Below are positions 1 through 8,840 of a stretch of 32,064 nt of DNA, one piece after another. The stretch is from Phenylobacterium sp. Lineage in GTDB: Bacteria > Pseudomonadota > Alphaproteobacteria > Caulobacterales > Caulobacteraceae. The stretch is from positions 1-32,064 of the forward strand of contig NZ_JAEUMN010000123.1 in the NCBI RefSeq assembly GCF_016793225.1, written 5' to 3'. The notes below the pieces were generated by a model. It did not search any database. It saw nothing but the letters and a program-made list of their open reading frames with translations, and had not been told where the DNA came from. The translations under genes and the position numbers were made by a program. How positions within the stretch are numbered: the stretch's first letter is position 1; every line of letters begins with the position of its first letter.

Positions 1-806
1 GCGAAGGCCAGCTTCTCGCGGTCGAGGCCGAAGAAGCGGAAGTACTCCCGCTGCGACGGCGCCATGACCCCGTCCATCCGCTCGAGTTGCAGGCGCAGCA
101 TCATCACCACGTCGCAGCCGGCGATGCCTTTGCGCAGGTCGTGGAAGATCTCGACGTTCCAGAGGTGGGCGGCGGCGGGGATCAGCGTGGGCGGGCCCAC
201 GAGGCGCACGTTCGCCGCCAGCATCTGCAGCATGGCGATGTTCGAGCGCGCCACGCGGCTGTGCAGGACGTCGCCGCAGATCGCGACCTTGAGGCCCGCG
301 ATGTCGCCGAAGGCGCGGCGGATGGAGAGGGCGTCCAGCAGCGCCTGGGTCGGATGCTCGTGCTGGCCGTCGCCGGCGTTGATCACCGAGCAGCCCACCT
401 TCTGCGACAGGAGCGAGGCGGCGCCCGACGAGGCGTGGCGCACCACCAGCAGGTCCGGCTGCATGGCGTTCAGCGTTACGGCCGTGTCGATCAGGGTCTC
501 GCCCTTCGAGATCGACGACGAGCGCGGGCTCATGTTGACCACGTCGGCCCCCAGGCGCTTGCCGGCCAGCTCGAAACTGGCCTGGGTGCGCGTGGAGTTC
601 TCGAAGAAGAGGTTCATCAGCGTCCGACCCTTCAGCAGGTCGAGCTTCTTCGAGGTCTGCCGGTTCAGGCTGACGAATCCGTCGGCGAGGTCCAGGAGGT
701 CCCGCACCTCCACCTCGTTCAGATCCGTGGCGGACAGGAAATGGCGCTTGGGAAAGGAGAAGGTCCGCTGGAGGACCTCGTTCAGACCAGGGGGCGCGCC
801 GCTCAT
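1..806 (-). CDS. pyrB: Aspartate carbamoyltransferase catalytic subunit, 3' end cut by window
   Basis: Catalyses carbamoyl phosphate + L-aspartate to N-carbamoyl-aspartate, the committed step of pyrimidine synthesis, in the cytosol. The reading frame is open from ATG at 806 to the left edge (about 268 codons of the usual 310-320), so the C-terminus lies outside the window. The carbamoyl-phosphate loop [13 protein letters not shown] and the later HPTQALLDA motif are both visible, which is diagnostic of the ATCase family rather than OTCase. A GAGGG ribosome site sits just upstream of the ATG. The neighbour at 948 is divergent, so the promoter must lie in 807-947. In many alphaproteobacteria pyrC follows pyrB; that would be off the left edge. 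Confidence 0.96.
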   Translation of the reverse strand, partial: MSGAPPGLNEVLQRTFSFPKRHFLSATDLNEVEVRDLLDLADGFVSLNRQTSKKLDLLKGRTLMNLFFENSTRTQASFELAGKRLGADVVNMSPRSSSISKGETLIDTAVTLNAMQPDLLVVRHASSGAASLLSQKVGCSVINAGDGQHEHPTQALLDALSIRRAFGDIAGLKVAICGDVLHSRVARSNIAMLQMLAANVRLVGPPTLIPAAAHLWNVEIFHDLRKGIAGCDVVMMLRLQLERMDGVMAPSQREYFRFFGLDREKLAF

Positions 807-947
807 TAAAGCGCCCTCTTAGGTGAGGTCGCCCGCGATGGGAAGCCGATGCGGCCCGCCCGTCCCCAGGTTCGTGCGCCGCCGCCTTTGCGAAGCTGCG
901 CCATGGGGCCATATCAGACCGAGCCTGTCACTCGAGGGGGGGAACCC

Positions 948-1454
948 GTGGCCGTCGATCTTTTCACCTTTGTCGGAATGTACGACCGCGCGCTCGGCAC
1001 GCTCGGCCATGTGCTCGACCGCGGCGCCGAACGCGCCAGGGCGCTCGGCGCGTCCGAGGCCGAGATGCTGGAGTGGCGGCTCATCGACGACATGAACCCG
1101 CTGAGCTTTCAGGCGCGCGTCGTCATCAACTTCACCAAGCAGTGGACGGCGCGCGTGGCCGGGCTCGAGGTCCCGCCCGACATCGCCACCGACCTGGACG
1201 TCGCCGGCCTGAAGGCCGAGATCGCGAATGCGAAGGCCTGGCTCGCGGCGCTGAAGCCCGAGCAGTTCGCCGGCCGGGACGACGTGGTGCTGAAGATCAG
1301 CCTGGGCCAGCTCGAGCCGACCTTCAGCCTGGGGCAGTGGCTCGCCAGCTTCGCTACGACCAACGTCTACTTCCACCTCTCCATGGCCTACGCGATCCTG
1401 CGGGCGCGGGGCGCGAACCTGGGCAAGGTGGACCTGTTCGCCGGCGGACTCTGA
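948..1454 (+). CDS. DUF1993 domain protein
   Basis: Protein of 168 aa belonging to the DUF1993 family (DinB-like helical fold; no established biochemical role). I choose GTG at 948 because GAGGGGGGGAA lies directly upstream and because family members begin with a short sequence like VDLFTFVGMYDRALGTL. In-frame ATGs at 849 and 903 would add an unconserved-looking arginine/proline-rich tail. Typical features are the N-terminal YDRALGTLGHVLD segment, the central NFTKQW and the C-terminal FATTNVYFHLSMAYAILRARG. No signal peptide is seen, so it is probably cytosolic. It is divergent from pyrB and followed by a separate secreted-protein gene. Function unknown. Confidence 0.88.
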   Translation: MAVDLFTFVGMYDRALGTLGHVLDRGAERARALGASEAEMLEWRLIDDMNPLSFQARVVINFTKQWTARVAGLEVPPDIATDLDVAGLKAEIANAKAWLAALKPEQFAGRDDVVLKISLGQLEPTFSLGQWLASFATTNVYFHLSMAYAILRARGANLGKVDLFAGGL

Positions 1455-1588
1455 GCGTCGTTCACGAAGCGTGGACGGCGCGGCGCGCGGCTCGCGAAGG
1501 CGCAGCGGCCGCTCGCGTAACTCGGGATGCGGGGCGGCCGCGGCCCGCCTAGCTCCGGCGCGAGTTCGATCGCCGGAGAAGAGAGATC

Positions 1589-2044
1589 ATGCGACGTCCC
1601 AGTTTCCTGCCCCTGGCGCTGGCGGTGAGCCTGTTCGCGACCGCGAGGGCCGAAGCCGCGGAGGCTTCGCTCACGGTGGTGTTCAAGGAGATCGTCACGC
1701 CCAGCGGCGCCATCCGGGCGGTGCTCTACGACAGCGAGGCGGCGTACCGCAGCCGCAGCACGCCCGTCCGCGTTCTCACCTTGCCCGTGACGGGTGCGAC
1801 GGTGCAGGCGCAGGTCGCGGACCTGCCGCCGGGCCGGTACGCCATCTCGGCGTTCCATGACGCTGACGGTGACGGCAAGCTGAAGACCAATGCGTTCGGC
1901 GTCCCGCAGGAGGCGTTCGCATTCTCCAACGGCGCCCGGGCCCAGATGGGACCGCCGGGCTGGGAGGCCGCCGCCTTCGCCGTGGTCGCAGGTCAGAACA
2001 CCCAGACGTTGGTCCTCGATTCCTCGTTCGTGCCGCCGTCCTAG
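1589..2044 (+). CDS. Secreted DUF2141 family protein
   Basis: Protein of 151 aa. Residues 1-23 form a signal peptide (positive start, hydrophobic LPLALAVSLFA core, AEA cleavage context), so the product is exported. The rest matches the DUF2141 pattern: an early beta segment ending in GAIRAVLYDS, then the hallmark LPPGRYAISAFHDADGDGKLKTNAFGVPQE-type region with the acidic DADGDGK turn and the GxP loop. DUF2141 proteins are small beta-sandwich-like exported proteins of unknown function. A GAGAAGAGAG ribosome site precedes the ATG. The gene stands alone on its strand between the DUF1993 gene and the AraC regulator. Confidence 0.87.
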   Translation: MRRPSFLPLALAVSLFATARAEAAEASLTVVFKEIVTPSGAIRAVLYDSEAAYRSRSTPVRVLTLPVTGATVQAQVADLPPGRYAISAFHDADGDGKLKTNAFGVPQEAFAFSNGARAQMGPPGWEAAAFAVVAGQNTQTLVLDSSFVPPS

Positions 2045-2144
2045 TCGCCGGGACACAGGCGGGGTCGCCCGCACGCCAACGTTGTTCCCGATCGGCTCTC
2101 GCCGCGCTAGCAGGAGGGGCGGATGTGCAGTTCGGGGTGCAGGC

Positions 2145-3167
2145 TTGAGCGGGGGCGTTCCCTACCTGACGTTCCAGAGCGCGGAGGTCCCCAGGGGCGA
2201 GGGCCGGCGGCGATGGGAGGACCTGATCGGCGCCTATGACGTCCGGCTGCCGCCGGGCCTGGCGGAAGACGACTTCAGCGTCCGCTCCGAAACCTGGCTG
2301 GTCGCCCAGCTCATCGTCTCTCACGGGCGGCTCAGCCCCGTTCGGCTCAACCGCTCTTCCGAGCGCGTCGCGGCCGACGGGCGGGACACCTTCACCATCG
2401 GCCTGGTCACCCACGGTCTGCTGGCGGGCGACTTCGACGGCCGCGCCTGCGAGCTTCGGCCCGGGCAGGTGTGCATGATCGACTTCGCCCGGCCCTGGCA
2501 GGCGCAGACCGAGGAGACGGAGTTCGTGCTCCTGTCGGTTCCGCGCCCCGCGCTCATGGCGCTGGCGCCGCGGACGCTGGATCTCCACGGCCGGCGGCTC
2601 GAAGGCGCCGCGGCGCGCATCCTCACCGAGCATCTCCTCGCGCTCGTGCGCTACTTGCCGCAGGTGGAGGCCGCCGATGCGCCGCTCCTGCAGCGCACGA
2701 CGCTGCGGCTGCTGGCGGACGGCCTGGAGGCGCTGGCGCCCATCGAGGCGGCGGGCGCCGGCCCCCTCGAGAGCCGGCTGACCTACCGCGTGCGGCGCCA
2801 CATCGAGGAGAACCTCGCCGCGCCGGACCTGACACCCGCCGGGATCTGCAGGGCCCTGGGCGTGACGCGGCCCACGCTCTACCGCGCCTTCCGGCCGCTG
2901 GGGGGGATCATGAACTACGTCCGCCGCCGGCGGCTGGAAGCCGTGCACGTGCGGCTTTCCGACCCCTCCGAGCCGCGCGGCGTCGCCGAGCTCGCGGAAG
3001 CGTTCGGCTTCTCGAGCCACGCCCATTTCAGCACGGCCTTCCGCCGGCGGTTCGGCTATGCGCCGCGCGACGCCCGGATCGGCGCGCACGGCGACGCCGG
3101 CGCCACGCTCGCGCTCAAGTTCCGCAGCTGGATGCTGGGACTGCCGCTTCGGGACGACGCCCCCTAG
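2145..3167 (+). CDS. AraC family transcriptional regulator
   Basis: About 340 aa when read from TTG at 2145. Residues 1-190 fit the AraC-binding-like (cupin) ligand/dimer domain, with the hallmark tract HGLLAGDFDGR and RPGQVCMIDFARPWQ. Residues about 215-325 are the double helix-turn-helix DNA-binding domain: GICRALGVTRPTLYRAF for the first HTH and GVAELAEAFGFSSHAHFSTAFRRRFGYAPRDAR for the conserved second. It is a DNA-binding regulator of unknown target. The start is uncertain: the reading frame runs upstream through the DUF2141 gene, and the strong AGGAGGGG at 2112-2119 is well placed only for an out-of-frame ATG at 2123. No obvious regulated operon adjoins it. Confidence 0.87.
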   Translation: MSGGVPYLTFQSAEVPRGEGRRRWEDLIGAYDVRLPPGLAEDDFSVRSETWLVAQLIVSHGRLSPVRLNRSSERVAADGRDTFTIGLVTHGLLAGDFDGRACELRPGQVCMIDFARPWQAQTEETEFVLLSVPRPALMALAPRTLDLHGRRLEGAAARILTEHLLALVRYLPQVEAADAPLLQRTTLRLLADGLEALAPIEAAGAGPLESRLTYRVRRHIEENLAAPDLTPAGICRALGVTRPTLYRAFRPLGGIMNYVRRRRLEAVHVRLSDPSEPRGVAELAEAFGFSSHAHFSTAFRRRFGYAPRDARIGAHGDAGATLALKFRSWMLGLPLRDDAP

Positions 3168-3189
3168 CCGACGCCACGCGCCCCTAGGT

Positions 3190-3648
3190 CTAACGGTTGC
3201 GCAGCCGGTCCAGCGCGCCCTGCAGGATCCAGGCGGCCGCGGCCTTGTCGACGACTTCGGCGCGGCGCGAGCGGCTGACGTCGGCCTCGGCGATCAGCAT
3301 CCGGTTGACGGCCATCGAGCTCATCCGCTCGTCCCAGAAGGCGACCGGCAGTTCGGGGCGCAGCCGCAGGAGGTTGCGGGCGAAGGCGCGGCTGGATTGG
3401 CAGCGCGGGCCCTCGGTCCCGTCCATGTTCACCGGCAGGCCTACCACGATCGCCGTCGCGCGCCGGGATTCCATCAATCGGAAGAGCGCCTCGGCGTCGG
3501 CCGTGAACTTCGTCTTGCGGATCGTCTCCAGCGGCGAGGCGATCATCTGGGTCGCGTCCGACACCGCCACGCCGATCGTCTTCTCCCCGAGATCGAGCCC
3601 CACGATGGGGGCGCCCCGGGGAAGTTCGGTGAGGGCGAGGACGGCCAT
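3190..3648 (-). CDS. ruvX: RuvX/YqgF putative pre-16S rRNA nuclease (Holliday junction resolvase-like)
   Basis: Protein of 152 aa, the usual size for RuvX/YqgF, an RNase H-fold nuclease linked to pre-16S rRNA 5' maturation. Visible motifs are GLDLGEKTIGVAVSD (first catalytic Asp in GLDLG), IVVGLPVNMDGTEGPR (substrate loop), WDERMSS and the C-terminal VDKAAAAWILQ with the last acidic residue. I start at ATG 3648 (MAVLALTEL); an upstream in-frame ATG at 3705 would add 19 unlikely residues and would overlap the divergent promoter region. It is divergent from gatC. The AraC gene converges on it, leaving 22 bp between stops. Confidence 0.94.
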   Translation of the reverse strand: MAVLALTELPRGAPIVGLDLGEKTIGVAVSDATQMIASPLETIRKTKFTADAEALFRLMESRRATAIVVGLPVNMDGTEGPRCQSSRAFARNLLRLRPELPVAFWDERMSSMAVNRMLIAEADVSRSRRAEVVDKAAAAWILQGALDRLRNR

Positions 3649-3705
3649 GACGGTTCCATAGGCCCTGCAGGAGGGCTGCGACAACCGCGCCGCCTCCGGG
3701 ACCAC

Positions 3706-3729
3706 GCCCCCTTGCGCTCGCAGGGGGGC
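3706..3729. repeat. GC-rich hairpin between ruvX and gatC
   Basis: Two 11-nt arms (GCCCCCTTGCG and CGCAGGGGGGC) separated by CT form a near-perfect stem with a single G-T wobble. It sits in the divergent intergenic space about 40 nt before the gatC start. It could be a cruciform, a 5'-UTR structure or an operator; nothing decides between them. Confidence 0.4.
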
Positions 3730-3767
3730 GCCGCTAACCCACGCGCTCGGAATTTGGAGGGATGGTC

Positions 3768-4055
3768 ATGGCCATCGACGCGGCGACGGTCCGCAAGGTC
3801 GCCAGGCTGGCGCGCATCGCCGAGCCCGAGGAGAAGCTGGAGCCGCTGGCGAAGGAGCTCTCGGGCATCCTCGACTGGATCGAGCAGCTCAACGAGGTCG
3901 ACACCGACGGCGTCGAGCCGATGACCACCTCGGTGCACACCCACCTGCCCATGCGCGACGACGTGGTGACCGACGGCGGCGATCCCGCCCGGGTGCTCGG
4001 CAACGCGCCCAAGTCCGAGAAGGGCTTCTACGTCGTTCCCAAGGTGGTGGAATAG
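3768..4055 (+). CDS. gatC: Asp-tRNA(Asn)/Glu-tRNA(Gln) amidotransferase subunit C
   Basis: Protein of 95 aa, exactly the family size. GatC wraps round GatA and stabilises the GatCAB complex, which converts misacylated Glu-tRNA(Gln) or Asp-tRNA(Asn) to Gln- and Asn-tRNA. Recognisable segments are [15 protein letters not shown] near the N-terminus, [20 protein letters not shown] in the middle and [10 protein letters not shown]...[17 protein letters not shown] at the end. ATG 3768 is chosen because GGAGG at 3756-3760 is 7 nt away; the ATG at 3762 lies only 1 nt from it. The gatA start follows after one base, so the two are translated as an operon. Confidence 0.96.
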   Translation: MAIDAATVRKVARLARIAEPEEKLEPLAKELSGILDWIEQLNEVDTDGVEPMTTSVHTHLPMRDDVVTDGGDPARVLGNAPKSEKGFYVVPKVVE

Positions 4056-4056
4056 C

Positions 4057-5529
4057 ATGTCCGACCTCACCGGACTGACGCTGAAGGCCGCGCTGGACGG
4101 CCTCGCCAAGGGCGACTTCTCGTCCGAGGAGATCACCACCGCCCACCTGGGCGCCATCGAGCAGTCGCGGGCGCTCAACGCCTATGTGGTCGAGACGCCG
4201 GACCGGGCGGTCGAGATGGCCCGCGCCTCCGACGCCCGCCGCGCGCGCGGCGAGGCGGGCCCGCTGGAAGGCGCCCCTCTGGGCATCAAGGATCTCTTCT
4301 GCACCGAGGGCGTGGAGTCCACGGCCGGGTCCATGATCCTGCGTGGGTTCAAGCCGGCCTACGAGAGCACGGTGACGTCCCAGCTCTGGCGCGACGGCGC
4401 GGTGATGCTGGGCAAGCTCAACATGGACGAGTTCGCCATGGGCTCGTCCAACGAGACCTCGGCCTGGGGCCCCGTGGCGAACCCCTGGCGGATCGAGGGC
4501 GGCAACCGCAACCTGACGCCCGGCGGCTCGTCGGGCGGTTCGGCGGCGGCGGTCGCGGCCGACCTCTGCCTGGGCGCGACGGCGACCGACACCGGCGGGT
4601 CCATCCGCCAGCCCGCGGCCTTCACCGGCACGGTCGGGATCAAGCCCACCTACGGCCGCTGCTCGCGCTGGGGGATCGTGGCCTTCGCCTCGTCGCTCGA
4701 CCAGGCGGGTCCGATGGCGCGTTCGGTGGAGGACGCCGCCATCCTGCTGAAGTCCATGTCGGGCCACGACCCGAAGGACTCGACCAGCCTGCCGGTGGAG
4801 GTCCCGGACTTCCCGAGCTTCTGCGGCAAGTCGGTGAAGGGCCTGCGCGTCGGCATCCCGAAGGAGTACCGCGTCGACGGCATGCCGGCCGAGATCGAGG
4901 CGCTCTGGGAGCAGGGCATCGCCTGGCTGAAGGAAGCCGGCTGCGAGATCGTCGAGGTCTCCCTGCCGCACACGAAGTATGCGCTGCCGGCCTACTACAT
5001 CATCGCCCCCGCCGAGGCCTCGTCGAACCTCGCCCGCTACGACGGCATGCGGTACGGCCTGCGCGTCGACGGCGCGAACCTGACGGACACCTACGAGAAG
5101 AGCCGGGCCGAGGGCTTCGGCGCCGAGGTGAAGCGCCGGATCCTGATCGGCACCTACGTGCTCTCGGCCGGCTACTACGACGCCTACTACCTGAAGGCGC
5201 TGAAGGTCCGCCGGCGCATCGCCGACGACTTCGACCGGGCCTGGGAGAAGGTGGACGCGCTGCTGACGCCCACTGCGCCGTCGGCCGCCTTCGCGCTCGG
5301 CGAGAAGTCGGACGATCCGGTGGCGATGTACCTGAACGACATCTTCACGGTGACGGTGAACCTGGCGGGCCTCCCGGGCATGAGCGTGCCCGCCGGCCGC
5401 GACGCTCAGGGGCTGCCTCTGGGCCTGCAGCTCATCGGCCGCAACCTCGACGAGGGCACGCTGTTCTCGCTGGGCTCGGCCATCGAGAAGGCCGCGGATT
5501 TCCGCGCCAAGCCGTCGAAGTGGTGGTGA
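4057..5529 (+). CDS. gatA: Asp-tRNA(Asn)/Glu-tRNA(Gln) amidotransferase subunit A
   Basis: Protein of 490 aa, normal length. GatA is the glutaminase of GatCAB, releasing ammonia that is channelled to GatB. The amidase-signature Ser-cisSer-Lys triad is intact: Lys78 in PLGIKDLF, Ser158 in [13 protein letters not shown] and nucleophile Ser182 in [10 protein letters not shown]. Other family marks are [38 protein letters not shown] and the C-terminal [13 protein letters not shown] and LPLGLQLIG. It starts one base after the gatC stop. gatB is not contiguous; a repeat element and a small inverted gene intervene. Confidence 0.98.
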   Translation: MSDLTGLTLKAALDGLAKGDFSSEEITTAHLGAIEQSRALNAYVVETPDRAVEMARASDARRARGEAGPLEGAPLGIKDLFCTEGVESTAGSMILRGFKPAYESTVTSQLWRDGAVMLGKLNMDEFAMGSSNETSAWGPVANPWRIEGGNRNLTPGGSSGGSAAAVAADLCLGATATDTGGSIRQPAAFTGTVGIKPTYGRCSRWGIVAFASSLDQAGPMARSVEDAAILLKSMSGHDPKDSTSLPVEVPDFPSFCGKSVKGLRVGIPKEYRVDGMPAEIEALWEQGIAWLKEAGCEIVEVSLPHTKYALPAYYIIAPAEASSNLARYDGMRYGLRVDGANLTDTYEKSRAEGFGAEVKRRILIGTYVLSAGYYDAYYLKALKVRRRIADDFDRAWEKVDALLTPTAPSAAFALGEKSDDPVAMYLNDIFTVTVNLAGLPGMSVPAGRDAQGLPLGLQLIGRNLDEGTLFSLGSAIEKAADFRAKPSKWW

Positions 5530-5533
5530 AGAG

Positions 5534-5675
5534 AATGGAGCCCTCCCGTCGATGGGGAGGGTGGGCCGCGCCGCCGGCGCGAGCCGGGCGGGAAGACCAA
5601 GGTCCACGCGGGACGCCGCCGGCCTCCCCACCCTGACCGCTGTGCGGTCGTTCCCTCCCCAGGCAGGGGAGGGAC
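5534..5675. repeat. Intergenic palindromic element with three hairpins
   Basis: The 152-bp gap after gatA is almost filled by nested inverted repeats. CCCTCCC at 5541-5547 pairs with GGGAGGG at 5555-5561. AGGGTGGG at 5558-5565 can pair with CCCACCCT at 5627-5634. GACCGC/GCGGTC form a hairpin at 5635-5649. TCCCTCCCC at 5652-5660 pairs with GGGGAGGGA at 5666-5674. This is the architecture of a REP-type or MITE-like repeat. The last hairpin lies immediately downstream of the minus-strand gene ending at 5682 and may also end its transcript. Confidence 0.6.
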
Positions 5676-5681
5676 GTCGCC

Positions 5682-5993
5682 TTACTTGATCTCGTCGAAC
5701 TTCGCCTGCAGCTCCTTCAGCTTGGCGTCGTCCAGCGCGCCCTGGCTCATCGGCGCGATCTGCGCCAGCGTCATGGTGGCGATCTGGTCGTAGAACTGCG
5801 GGATCTGCGGCACGGCGGCCTCGAGGGCGGCCTTGGCCTTCTCGTTCTTGATGATGTCGCCGATCGGCGTGGTCTCGACGCTGAGCTTGCCGGCGGCCGC
5901 GGCGGCCGGGGCATGGCCCGCGTGGTCCTGCGCGAAAGCGGGCGCGGAGACCGCAGCCACGGCGAGCGCGGCGGCGAAAGCGATAGTCTTCAT
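5682..5993 (-). CDS. Small secreted protein of unknown function
   Basis: Protein of 103 aa starting at ATG 5993, with GAGGAA placed 6 nt upstream; an in-frame ATG at 6041 lacks this support. Residues 1-21 are a clear signal peptide (MKTIAFAAALAVAAVSAPAFA), so the product is periplasmic or secreted. The mature part begins QDHAGHAPAAAAAGKLS, an alanine/histidine-rich linker, followed by a helical region of about 65 residues (IGDIIKNEKAKAALEAAVPQI and MTLAQIAPMSQGALDDAKLKELQAKFDEI). I do not recognise a named family. It is inverted relative to gatA and gatB and sits between them. Confidence 0.82.
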   Translation of the reverse strand: MKTIAFAAALAVAAVSAPAFAQDHAGHAPAAAAAGKLSVETTPIGDIIKNEKAKAALEAAVPQIPQFYDQIATMTLAQIAPMSQGALDDAKLKELQAKFDEIK

Positions 5994-6123
5994 TGGGTGT
6001 TCCTCATTCCCCGGTCTAAGCGCCGTCAAGACGCGCCGCACCTTGAGTCCAAATCATGGCGTTCGCGCAAGTGACTTCTGAGCAAGCTTCCGAAATGCCG
6101 CGCGCTTCGGTAGTAGGCGCGGC

Positions 6124-7620
6124 ATGACCGACACGACCGCCAAGCTGATCCAGGGCCGCACCGGCCCGTGGGAGATCGTCCTCGGACTCGAGGTGCACGC
6201 CCAGGTGGCCTCGAACGCCAAGCTGTTCTCGGGCGCCGCCGTGGGATTCGGCGCGGGTCCGAACCAGCAGGTCAGCCTCGTGGATGCGGCCATGCCCGGC
6301 ATGCTGCCGGTCATCAACCGCCACTGCGTGGAGCAGGCGGTGAAGACGGGCCTGGGCCTGAAGGCGCAGATCAACGAATGGTCCCGCTTCGACCGGAAGA
6401 ACTACTTCTATCCGGACCTGCCGCAGGGCTACCAGATCAGCCAGTACCAGCATCCGATCGTGGGCGAGGGCGAGGTGACCGTCGAGCGTGACGACGGCTC
6501 CACGTTCACCGTCCGCATCGAGCGGCTGCACCTGGAACAGGACGCCGGCAAGCTGCTGCACGACCAGGCCCCCAACGCCACCTACGTGGACCTGAACCGC
6601 GCGGGCACGGCGCTGATGGAGATCGTCTCGCGCCCCGACATGCGCTCGTCCGACGAGGCCGCGGCCTATGTGAAGAAGCTTCGGACGATCCTGATCTACC
6701 TGGGCTCGTGCGACGGCGACATGGAGAAGGGCAATCTGCGCGCCGACGTGAACGTCTCGGTGTGCCGCCCCGGCGCCTACGAGAAGTACCGCGAGAGCGG
6801 GGACTTCTCCCACCTCGGCACGCGCTGCGAGATCAAGAACGTCAACTCGTTCCGCTTCATGCAGCAGGCGATCGAGTACGAGGCCCGCCGCCAGATCGAG
6901 ATCCTGGAGGACGGCGGCAAGGTCGACCAGGAGACCCGCCTGTTCGACCCGAACAAGGGCGAGACCCGCTCGATGCGTTCCAAGGAAGAGGCGCACGACT
7001 ACCGCTACTTCCCCGACCCGGACCTCCTGCCGCTGGAGCTCGACCCGGCGTGGATCAAGCGGATCGAGGCCGAGCTGCCCGAGCTGCCCGACGCCAAGAA
7101 GGCGCGCTTCCAGTCGCAGTACGGCCTCTCGGCCTACGACGCCGGCGTGCTGATCAGCGAGCAGGCCCGCGCCGACTACTACGAGGCGGCGGCCAAGGGG
7201 CGCGACGCCAAGCTGGTGGCCAACTGGGTGACGAACGACCTCGCCGCCAAGCTCACGGCCGGCGGCCTGGACATCGCCGACAGTCCCATCGCGCCCGCCG
7301 CGATCGCCGAGCTGGTCCAGCTCATCGAGGACGGGACGATCTCGTCCAAGATCGCCAAGGACGTGTTCGAGCGGATGTGGGCGGGCGAGGGCGGCGCCGG
7401 CGAGATCGTCGACAGGCAGGGCCTGAAGCAGGTCAGCGACACCGGCGCGCTGGAGAAGATCATCGACGACCTGATCGCGGCCAACCCCGGCCAGGCGGCG
7501 GCGGTCAAGGACAAGCCCCAGGCGATCGGCTGGTTCGTGGGCCAGGTGATGAAGGCCACCCAGGGCAAGGCCAATCCGGGTGCGGTGAACCAGCTCCTGA
7601 AGGCGAAGCTGGGCCTCTGA
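6124..7620 (+). CDS. gatB: Asp-tRNA(Asn)/Glu-tRNA(Gln) amidotransferase subunit B
   Basis: Protein of 498 aa. GatB binds the misacylated tRNA and carries the ATP-dependent kinase step that activates the aminoacyl group before amidation. N-terminal cradle motifs include [19 protein letters not shown]-like [39 protein letters not shown] and the [21 protein letters not shown] stretch. From about residue 350 to the end lies the helical and YqeY-type tail, ending in a typical [25 protein letters not shown]. It completes the GatCAB set with gatC and gatA on the same strand, but is separated from gatA by about 600 bp and probably has its own promoter in 5994-6123. Confidence 0.98.
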   Translation: MTDTTAKLIQGRTGPWEIVLGLEVHAQVASNAKLFSGAAVGFGAGPNQQVSLVDAAMPGMLPVINRHCVEQAVKTGLGLKAQINEWSRFDRKNYFYPDLPQGYQISQYQHPIVGEGEVTVERDDGSTFTVRIERLHLEQDAGKLLHDQAPNATYVDLNRAGTALMEIVSRPDMRSSDEAAAYVKKLRTILIYLGSCDGDMEKGNLRADVNVSVCRPGAYEKYRESGDFSHLGTRCEIKNVNSFRFMQQAIEYEARRQIEILEDGGKVDQETRLFDPNKGETRSMRSKEEAHDYRYFPDPDLLPLELDPAWIKRIEAELPELPDAKKARFQSQYGLSAYDAGVLISEQARADYYEAAAKGRDAKLVANWVTNDLAAKLTAGGLDIADSPIAPAAIAELVQLIEDGTISSKIAKDVFERMWAGEGGAGEIVDRQGLKQVSDTGALEKIIDDLIAANPGQAAAVKDKPQAIGWFVGQVMKATQGKANPGAVNQLLKAKLGL

Positions 7621-8112
7621 TCAGTCGGGAATGATGTCGAAGATCTGGCCGCTGGACTCCGACACCAGGGCGAAGCCGCTGCCCACGCGCACCCAGGCGT
7701 ACCCGCTCGGCGGCGGCCGCAGCCGGTAGCGCCGGTAGTCCTCGACGACGCCGCCGCGGAAGCGATCGGGCAGGTAGCCGCCGCGGCGCGCCCCGGACGG
7801 CGCGAAGGCGGGCCGCGGGCCGTCCTCGTACCGCCGGCGTCCCTCGTACGGCGGCGCCGGGCGCGGCGGGCCCCCGTCGTCGACCCAGCGGCCGCGCGGC
7901 GGACCGGCGCGCCGCTCGTCGAACCGGCGGCGGTCTCCCCAGTCGCGGCGCTCATCGCCGCCCCGGCGGGCGCCGCGATCGGCCGGCGCATCCTGCCGCT
8001 CGGCGCGGCCGCCGCGACGGTCGCCGTCGCCGCGGCCCTGGCTCCAGGCCACGTCGCCGAGGGGCGCGGCCACGCAGACCGCCGCTGCGATCATGAGGAA
8101 CAGACGTCTCAT
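7621..8112 (-). CDS. RcnB-family secreted protein
   Basis: Protein of 163 aa with a signal peptide over residues 1-24. The middle (about 25-110) is a low-complexity Arg/Gly/Asp/Pro tract. The C-terminal 50 residues carry the RcnB pattern: GYLPDRFRGG, then a YRRYRLRPPPSGYAWVRVG segment, FALVSESSGQI and a terminal IFDIIPD. E. coli RcnB is a periplasmic protein affecting Ni/Co homeostasis; in alphaproteobacteria the domain is common and usually uncharacterised, so a metal role is not assumed. Its stop codon abuts the gatB stop (7620/7621), so the two genes converge without spacer. Confidence 0.87.
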   Translation of the reverse strand: MRRLFLMIAAAVCVAAPLGDVAWSQGRGDGDRRGGRAERQDAPADRGARRGGDERRDWGDRRRFDERRAGPPRGRWVDDGGPPRPAPPYEGRRRYEDGPRPAFAPSGARRGGYLPDRFRGGVVEDYRRYRLRPPPSGYAWVRVGSGFALVSESSGQIFDIIPD

Positions 8113-8230
8113 CTGCCGAAGATCATGCCGTCTCGGGGCTGAACTGTCGCTGAACGCCTGCCGGACCCGGCCTGCACCAGGGCGTCTGGGACGTCGTTAA
8201 GCCTGCGACCCATTGGCCACTCATCAATTC

Positions 8231-8243
8231 TGTCGATTCGACA
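8231..8243. promoter_or_regulatory. Short inverted repeat in RcnB/Sel1 divergent region
   Basis: TGTCGA and TCGACA arms separated by one base lie about 100 bp upstream of the Sel1-like gene and about 120 bp upstream of the RcnB-like gene. It could be a regulator site for either; no other conserved element was recognised in 8113-8336. Confidence 0.3.
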
Positions 8244-8336
8244 ACGGCGGCCTTAACCATGTGTTCAACTGAAGCTTGGTTTTCTTCGTCGCGATAGGCC
8301 GGTTAGGGGTCCGAGAAGCGGACCGGCCGGCGCTGG

Positions 8337-8624
8337 ATGGGAATGATGACCATGCTGGCGAGCGTCGACACGAAGTGTGATGGCCTGCCGCTGCCGAATC
8401 CGGACGCGACGGGCGACGAGCTGTTCCGCCTGGGGCTGCTCTATTCGACGGGACAGGGCGGCGCGCCGCTCGACTACGTCTCGGCCCACATGCTGTTCAA
8501 CCTGGCCGCCATGCGGGGCTCGATGGAAGCCAAGGTCTACCGCAAGGAGATCGCCGGCGAGATGGCGTCCGAGGACGTGGCCGAGGCGCAGCGCCAGGCG
8601 CGCCAGTGGCTCGCTCAGGGCTGA
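8337..8624 (+). CDS. Short Sel1-like repeat protein
   Basis: Protein of up to 95 aa; several ATGs (8337, 8343, 8346, 8352) are possible and none has a strong ribosome site, so the N-terminus is uncertain by a few residues. The core from DELFRLGLLYSTGQGGAPLDYVSAHMLFNLAAMRGSMEA is one and a half Sel1/TPR-like repeats (AxxLGxxYxxGxGxxxDyxxAxxxfxxAA pattern). The tail, MASEDVAEAQRQARQWL, is a helix typical of alphaproteobacterial single Sel1 proteins. Such repeats mediate protein contacts. There is no signal peptide, so it is likely cytosolic. Partner unknown. Confidence 0.82.
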   Translation: MGMMTMLASVDTKCDGLPLPNPDATGDELFRLGLLYSTGQGGAPLDYVSAHMLFNLAAMRGSMEAKVYRKEIAGEMASEDVAEAQRQARQWLAQG

Positions 8625-8791
8625 TCCGTCCAGCCTGATGTCGCCGCCGACGGCGCCCACGCGGGCGCCGGAAGCGTCGCGTCCCGACGGCCGCCGCCCT
8701 TGGCGCCCGGGCGCGCGAACGGGAACAAAATCCCCCGTCGGAAGATTGGAATCCCCTGAGGGTTGAAAACGACAATCCCTCTGCCTGCGCA

Positions 8792-8817
8792 GGAACAAAC
8801 TGTGGCGGCTTCTTGTT
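8792..8817 (+). promoter_or_regulatory. Possible EcfG-type promoter (GGAAC-N17-TGTT)
   Basis: GGAAC at 8792-8796 and TGTT at 8814-8817 are separated by 17 nt. This differs from the alphaproteobacterial general stress promoter consensus GGAAC-N16/17-CGTT by one base. Transcription would begin near 8824, about 30 nt before the PEP-CTERM gene start. It is weaker than the two exact matches near 29.4 kb. Confidence 0.4.
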
Positions 8818-8840
8818 GAGCGCCACAGGGACACCTGTGG
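8800..8840 (+). promoter_or_regulatory. Overlapping alternative hairpins before the PEP-CTERM gene
   Basis: CTGTGGCG at 8800-8807 pairs with CGCCACAG at 8821-8828. The same CCACAGG (8823-8829) alternatively pairs with CCTGTGG at 8834-8840, whose final GG is the start of the GGAGG ribosome site (8839-8843). The two stems are mutually exclusive. Confidence 0.45.

Noticed and set aside
3889-5631. Long minus-strand frame opposite gatC/gatA
   Set aside because: Shadow of highly conserved gatA.
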